Assembly: GCF_001519055.1 (NCBI RefSeq)
Contig: NZ_KQ954285.1
Location: forward strand, 572,678 to 636,677
Direction: 5' to 3'
DNA: 64,000 nucleotides
From: Novosphingobium sp. Fuku2-ISO-50
GTDB lineage: Bacteria; Pseudomonadota; Alphaproteobacteria; Sphingomonadales; Sphingomonadaceae
The notes below the pieces were generated by a model. It worked only from the letters and a program-made list of their open reading frames with translations. It was not told the DNA's origin and made no database searches. Of this stretch, positions 63,401 through 64,000 are shown piece by piece. Every line of letters starts with the position of its first letter. Within the stretch, counting starts at the first letter, position 1. The translations under genes were made by a program, and so were the position numbers.

Positions 63401-64000
63401 AAAATTCGGGATTGAGCCAAGGTGTGGCGGGGCGGACGATACCACGCTTGTCCATATAAACCCGCGCGGCGCGCTCGACGTCCGCTGGTGTCTCGAAACC
63501 GGTGACCTCGACCTTGGTGGCGATTTGGCCAACTGCAGGTGTGATCAGATGGTCTAGATATTCGCGCCGACACGAAACGCAGAGCGATAGGTTGGGAAAG
63601 TCCAGAACCCGCCGCGCGAACCCTTGCAGTTTTTCCCGCCACAGCGCCGCGCCAGCGCCCTCGTTGAGCGCATCGATGGCAACGAGCCCCCGCATTCCTG
63701 CCACTTCAGCACGCGCAGATAACGCGCCGAGCAATTTGTCAAAGCTGGTGGGGCCCCATTCGCAATGGGCAAGTATCTGATTTTCGGGTGTACCATGGAC
63801 GGTGAAGTTCGTTCCGATCAGAAACAAAGCTGGCGCGCCAGCTGCGAGCGCGCGTTCGATCTCAGACGCCATCAGATGCGACTTGCCTGACCCGGCACGC
63901 CCATCGAGTAGAGCAAAGCGAGACGCGTCAGAGCGACAGGCGCTGGTGGCGAGCATCTCAAGCACGCCGCCCACCGCATCCTGCAATTTGCTCAGCGAAT
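60456..64000 (-). CDS. Large Avs-like STAND P-loop NTPase, N-terminus beyond window
   Basis: Frame stays open to the window end; about 1180 residues visible. Walker A GRAGSGKS (63902-63879), Walker B LVAIDALNEG, sensor SCRREY, then FSNPLFLRTTC and helical repeat-like sequence; the C-terminal part has LVRRDPFLALARNNGLEPLW. These features resemble antiphage Avs (AVAST) STAND NTPases, in which the C-terminal sensor recognises a phage protein and the N-terminal effector then acts. The effector lies outside the window. The recognition target cannot be deduced. Located in a tRNA-Val element with a CI-like repressor. Confidence 0.75.
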   Translation of the reverse strand, partial: SLSKLQDAVGGVLEMLATSACRSDASRFALLDGRAGSGKSHLMASEIERALAAGAPALFLIGTNFTVHGTPENQILAHCEWGPTSFDKLLGALSARAEVAGMRGLVAIDALNEGAGAALWREKLQGFARRVLDFPNLSLCVSCRREYLDHLITPAVGQIATKVEVTGFETPADVERAARVYMDKRGIVRPATPWLNPEFSNPLFLRTTCLALQAEGRTDFPRGMRGTSEVLNFYLVSTGRHLGTTYDGSETLVDPLRSAVLALAAFMACRCRDSVTRTDAHRLVEHAFEGFAPPPGKTWLETLRFRGLLRYDPDPDVDRADPLTPPSDVIRFSFQRFGDHLIARALLQGVTTPNGLFEPGGRLAFLLGSYGVAYEWRGLFYALFLQFADRYGVELVDHLPGGFDIWWDNWPVEDAFVDSIRWRAPSAFSERTRELLNRLRRDREDVLAVLIELAVVEDHPWNIEFLHRNLTKRCLAERDSFWTVAINAAHHDPGHALIRLTDWSLSAGVTRAGDGTLGLALITLAWTCTSTSARVRDTASKAMISIFASRPSLIAPLFARFAGCDDPYVVERLFAALYGAALRTLDPVKLARLAMVAWTYCFEGVPPVHLLARDYARGTVELAEAAGALDPVIDLARCRPPYGASPPYSNVSKARVDARGKQLGARQILGSCYYGIADFGRYVLEGRVKNFADARLSGPRPITSDESGQAFFDEVTLGRSDLQAVFTEVRAAHAEKRVTWDVNTFKVKISAADRRRINIAEAALMRLLTPAQRKRFDVEASYWVSGSGGNEWSIPGKGKGKEFDAQKCKIWVANRALSFGWTDKRFPGDNHSTGRSENRGRIERIGKKYQRIALMELLARLADNFWLKPEWGDGAKIYNTPLDISFTRDLEPSIIPADQEGAVRFDIPRVPPLVCEPLPVERRRDWVMDPDLPASRLGLATCRDFDTPEWLTLYRYAAHDIDAERENRYFGVPWLQSDFHFLAALLVTPGVRKRLVDDAVANAYDFHDWLPSQIVDEAYLGELARRDTWRDDLWTTLEARKPDQPKTYPAIRPTISYGWESHLDGSLPEGFSRHVPIPWLINELSLSADVNNAGTFLDAAGIPVVVSGRGDDRESHVLVRRDPFLALARNNGLEPLWTVIGERSATTVVKEQYPDIRTRYNGLMWFEGDETRQAFWSKND

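Larger units (their letters stand above)
57637..64000. mobile_element. Integrated element at tRNA-Val with STAND NTPase cargo (right end outside window)
   Basis: Downstream of tRNA-Val: integrase facing the tRNA, excisionase-like and DNA-binding small proteins, a CI-like repressor divergent from them, a membrane protein and a very large NTPase. GC is visibly lower than in the flanking core. No second copy of the tRNA 3' end is seen before 64000, so the attachment site on the far side is unknown. It could be a phage-satellite-like or genomic island. Confidence 0.8.

Noticed and set aside
60456-64000. TTG at 63986 as the true start of the large NTPase gene
   Set aside because: The frame remains open to the window edge, no ribosome-binding site precedes it, and Walker A would then be too near the N-terminus for an Avs-type protein.
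1-64000. CRISPR array or rRNA operon
   Set aside because: No regularly spaced direct repeats with unique spacers and no rRNA-like conserved segments were seen.

Overview
The window is high-GC chromosomal DNA of an alphaproteobacterium, most likely a sphingomonad (Novosphingobium/Sphingomonas group). The inference rests on gene order and protein character: an aa3 oxidase cluster running into DUF983, SURF1 and thrC; argH-lipoprotein-lysA; pdxJ-acpS-lepB; and DUF3297. No 16S rRNA or database search was available, so the genus is not resolved. Genes are dense, many overlap by 1-4 nt, and most long antisense reading frames are GC-driven shadows.

Layout. 1-5.2 kb: truncated glycosyltransferase, alpha/beta hydrolase, SelO AMPylase, an AstD-like aldehyde dehydrogenase and two small exported proteins. 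5.4-9.5 kb: rarD, pyrC, ygfZ, a TetR regulator and a GNAT. 9.8-10.6 kb: rplU-rpmA with a recognisable promoter and terminator. 10.6-16.5 kb: lipoprotein, molybdopterin genes moaA-moaD-moaE, a pteridine-reductase-like SDR with folB, an RlmI-like methyltransferase and thrC. 16.5-25 kb: cytochrome aa3 oxidase genes ctaC, ctaD, ctaB, a small membrane protein, ctaG, ctaE, DUF983 and SURF1, all on the minus strand and interrupted between ctaD and ctaB by an epoxide-hydrolase-like gene and a thioredoxin-like gene. 25.2-30.6 kb: a tightly coupled plus-strand operon pyrE-pdxJ-acpS-lepB-AI-2E transporter-DUF3089-ruvX. 30.6-35.9 kb: two PaaI thioesterases, a siroheme-type precorrin-2 dehydrogenase, lysA, an LptM-like lipoprotein, argH and a TlpA-like thioredoxin.

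36-42.3 kb holds an acyl-CoA gene cluster (TesB-like thioesterase, beta-lactamase-fold hydrolase, 3-hydroxyacyl-CoA dehydrogenase, acyl-CoA ligase, thiolase). 42.3-48.4 kb holds a Fur-box-preceded iron dioxygenase, DUF983, der, a CHAP amidase, rluE, an MFS transporter and a BrnT/BrnA toxin-antitoxin pair. 48.5-57 kb is a valine/isobutyrate catabolic region: mmsB, enoyl-CoA hydratase, 3-hydroxyisobutyryl-CoA hydrolase, acyl-CoA dehydrogenase and mmsA, with a LysR regulator divergent from mmsA and two apparently unrelated genes (AraC-type membrane regulator, fatty acid hydroxylase) in between.

From the 3' end of a tRNA-Val(CAC) at 57.64-57.71 kb to the window end lies an integrated element of visibly lower GC: tyrosine integrase, two small DNA-binding proteins, a CI-like repressor with operator half-sites, a small membrane protein, and a very large STAND-type P-loop NTPase resembling Avs antiphage proteins. 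That gene runs off the window, so its N-terminal effector is not visible. This element is the most promising candidate for a new defence system here.
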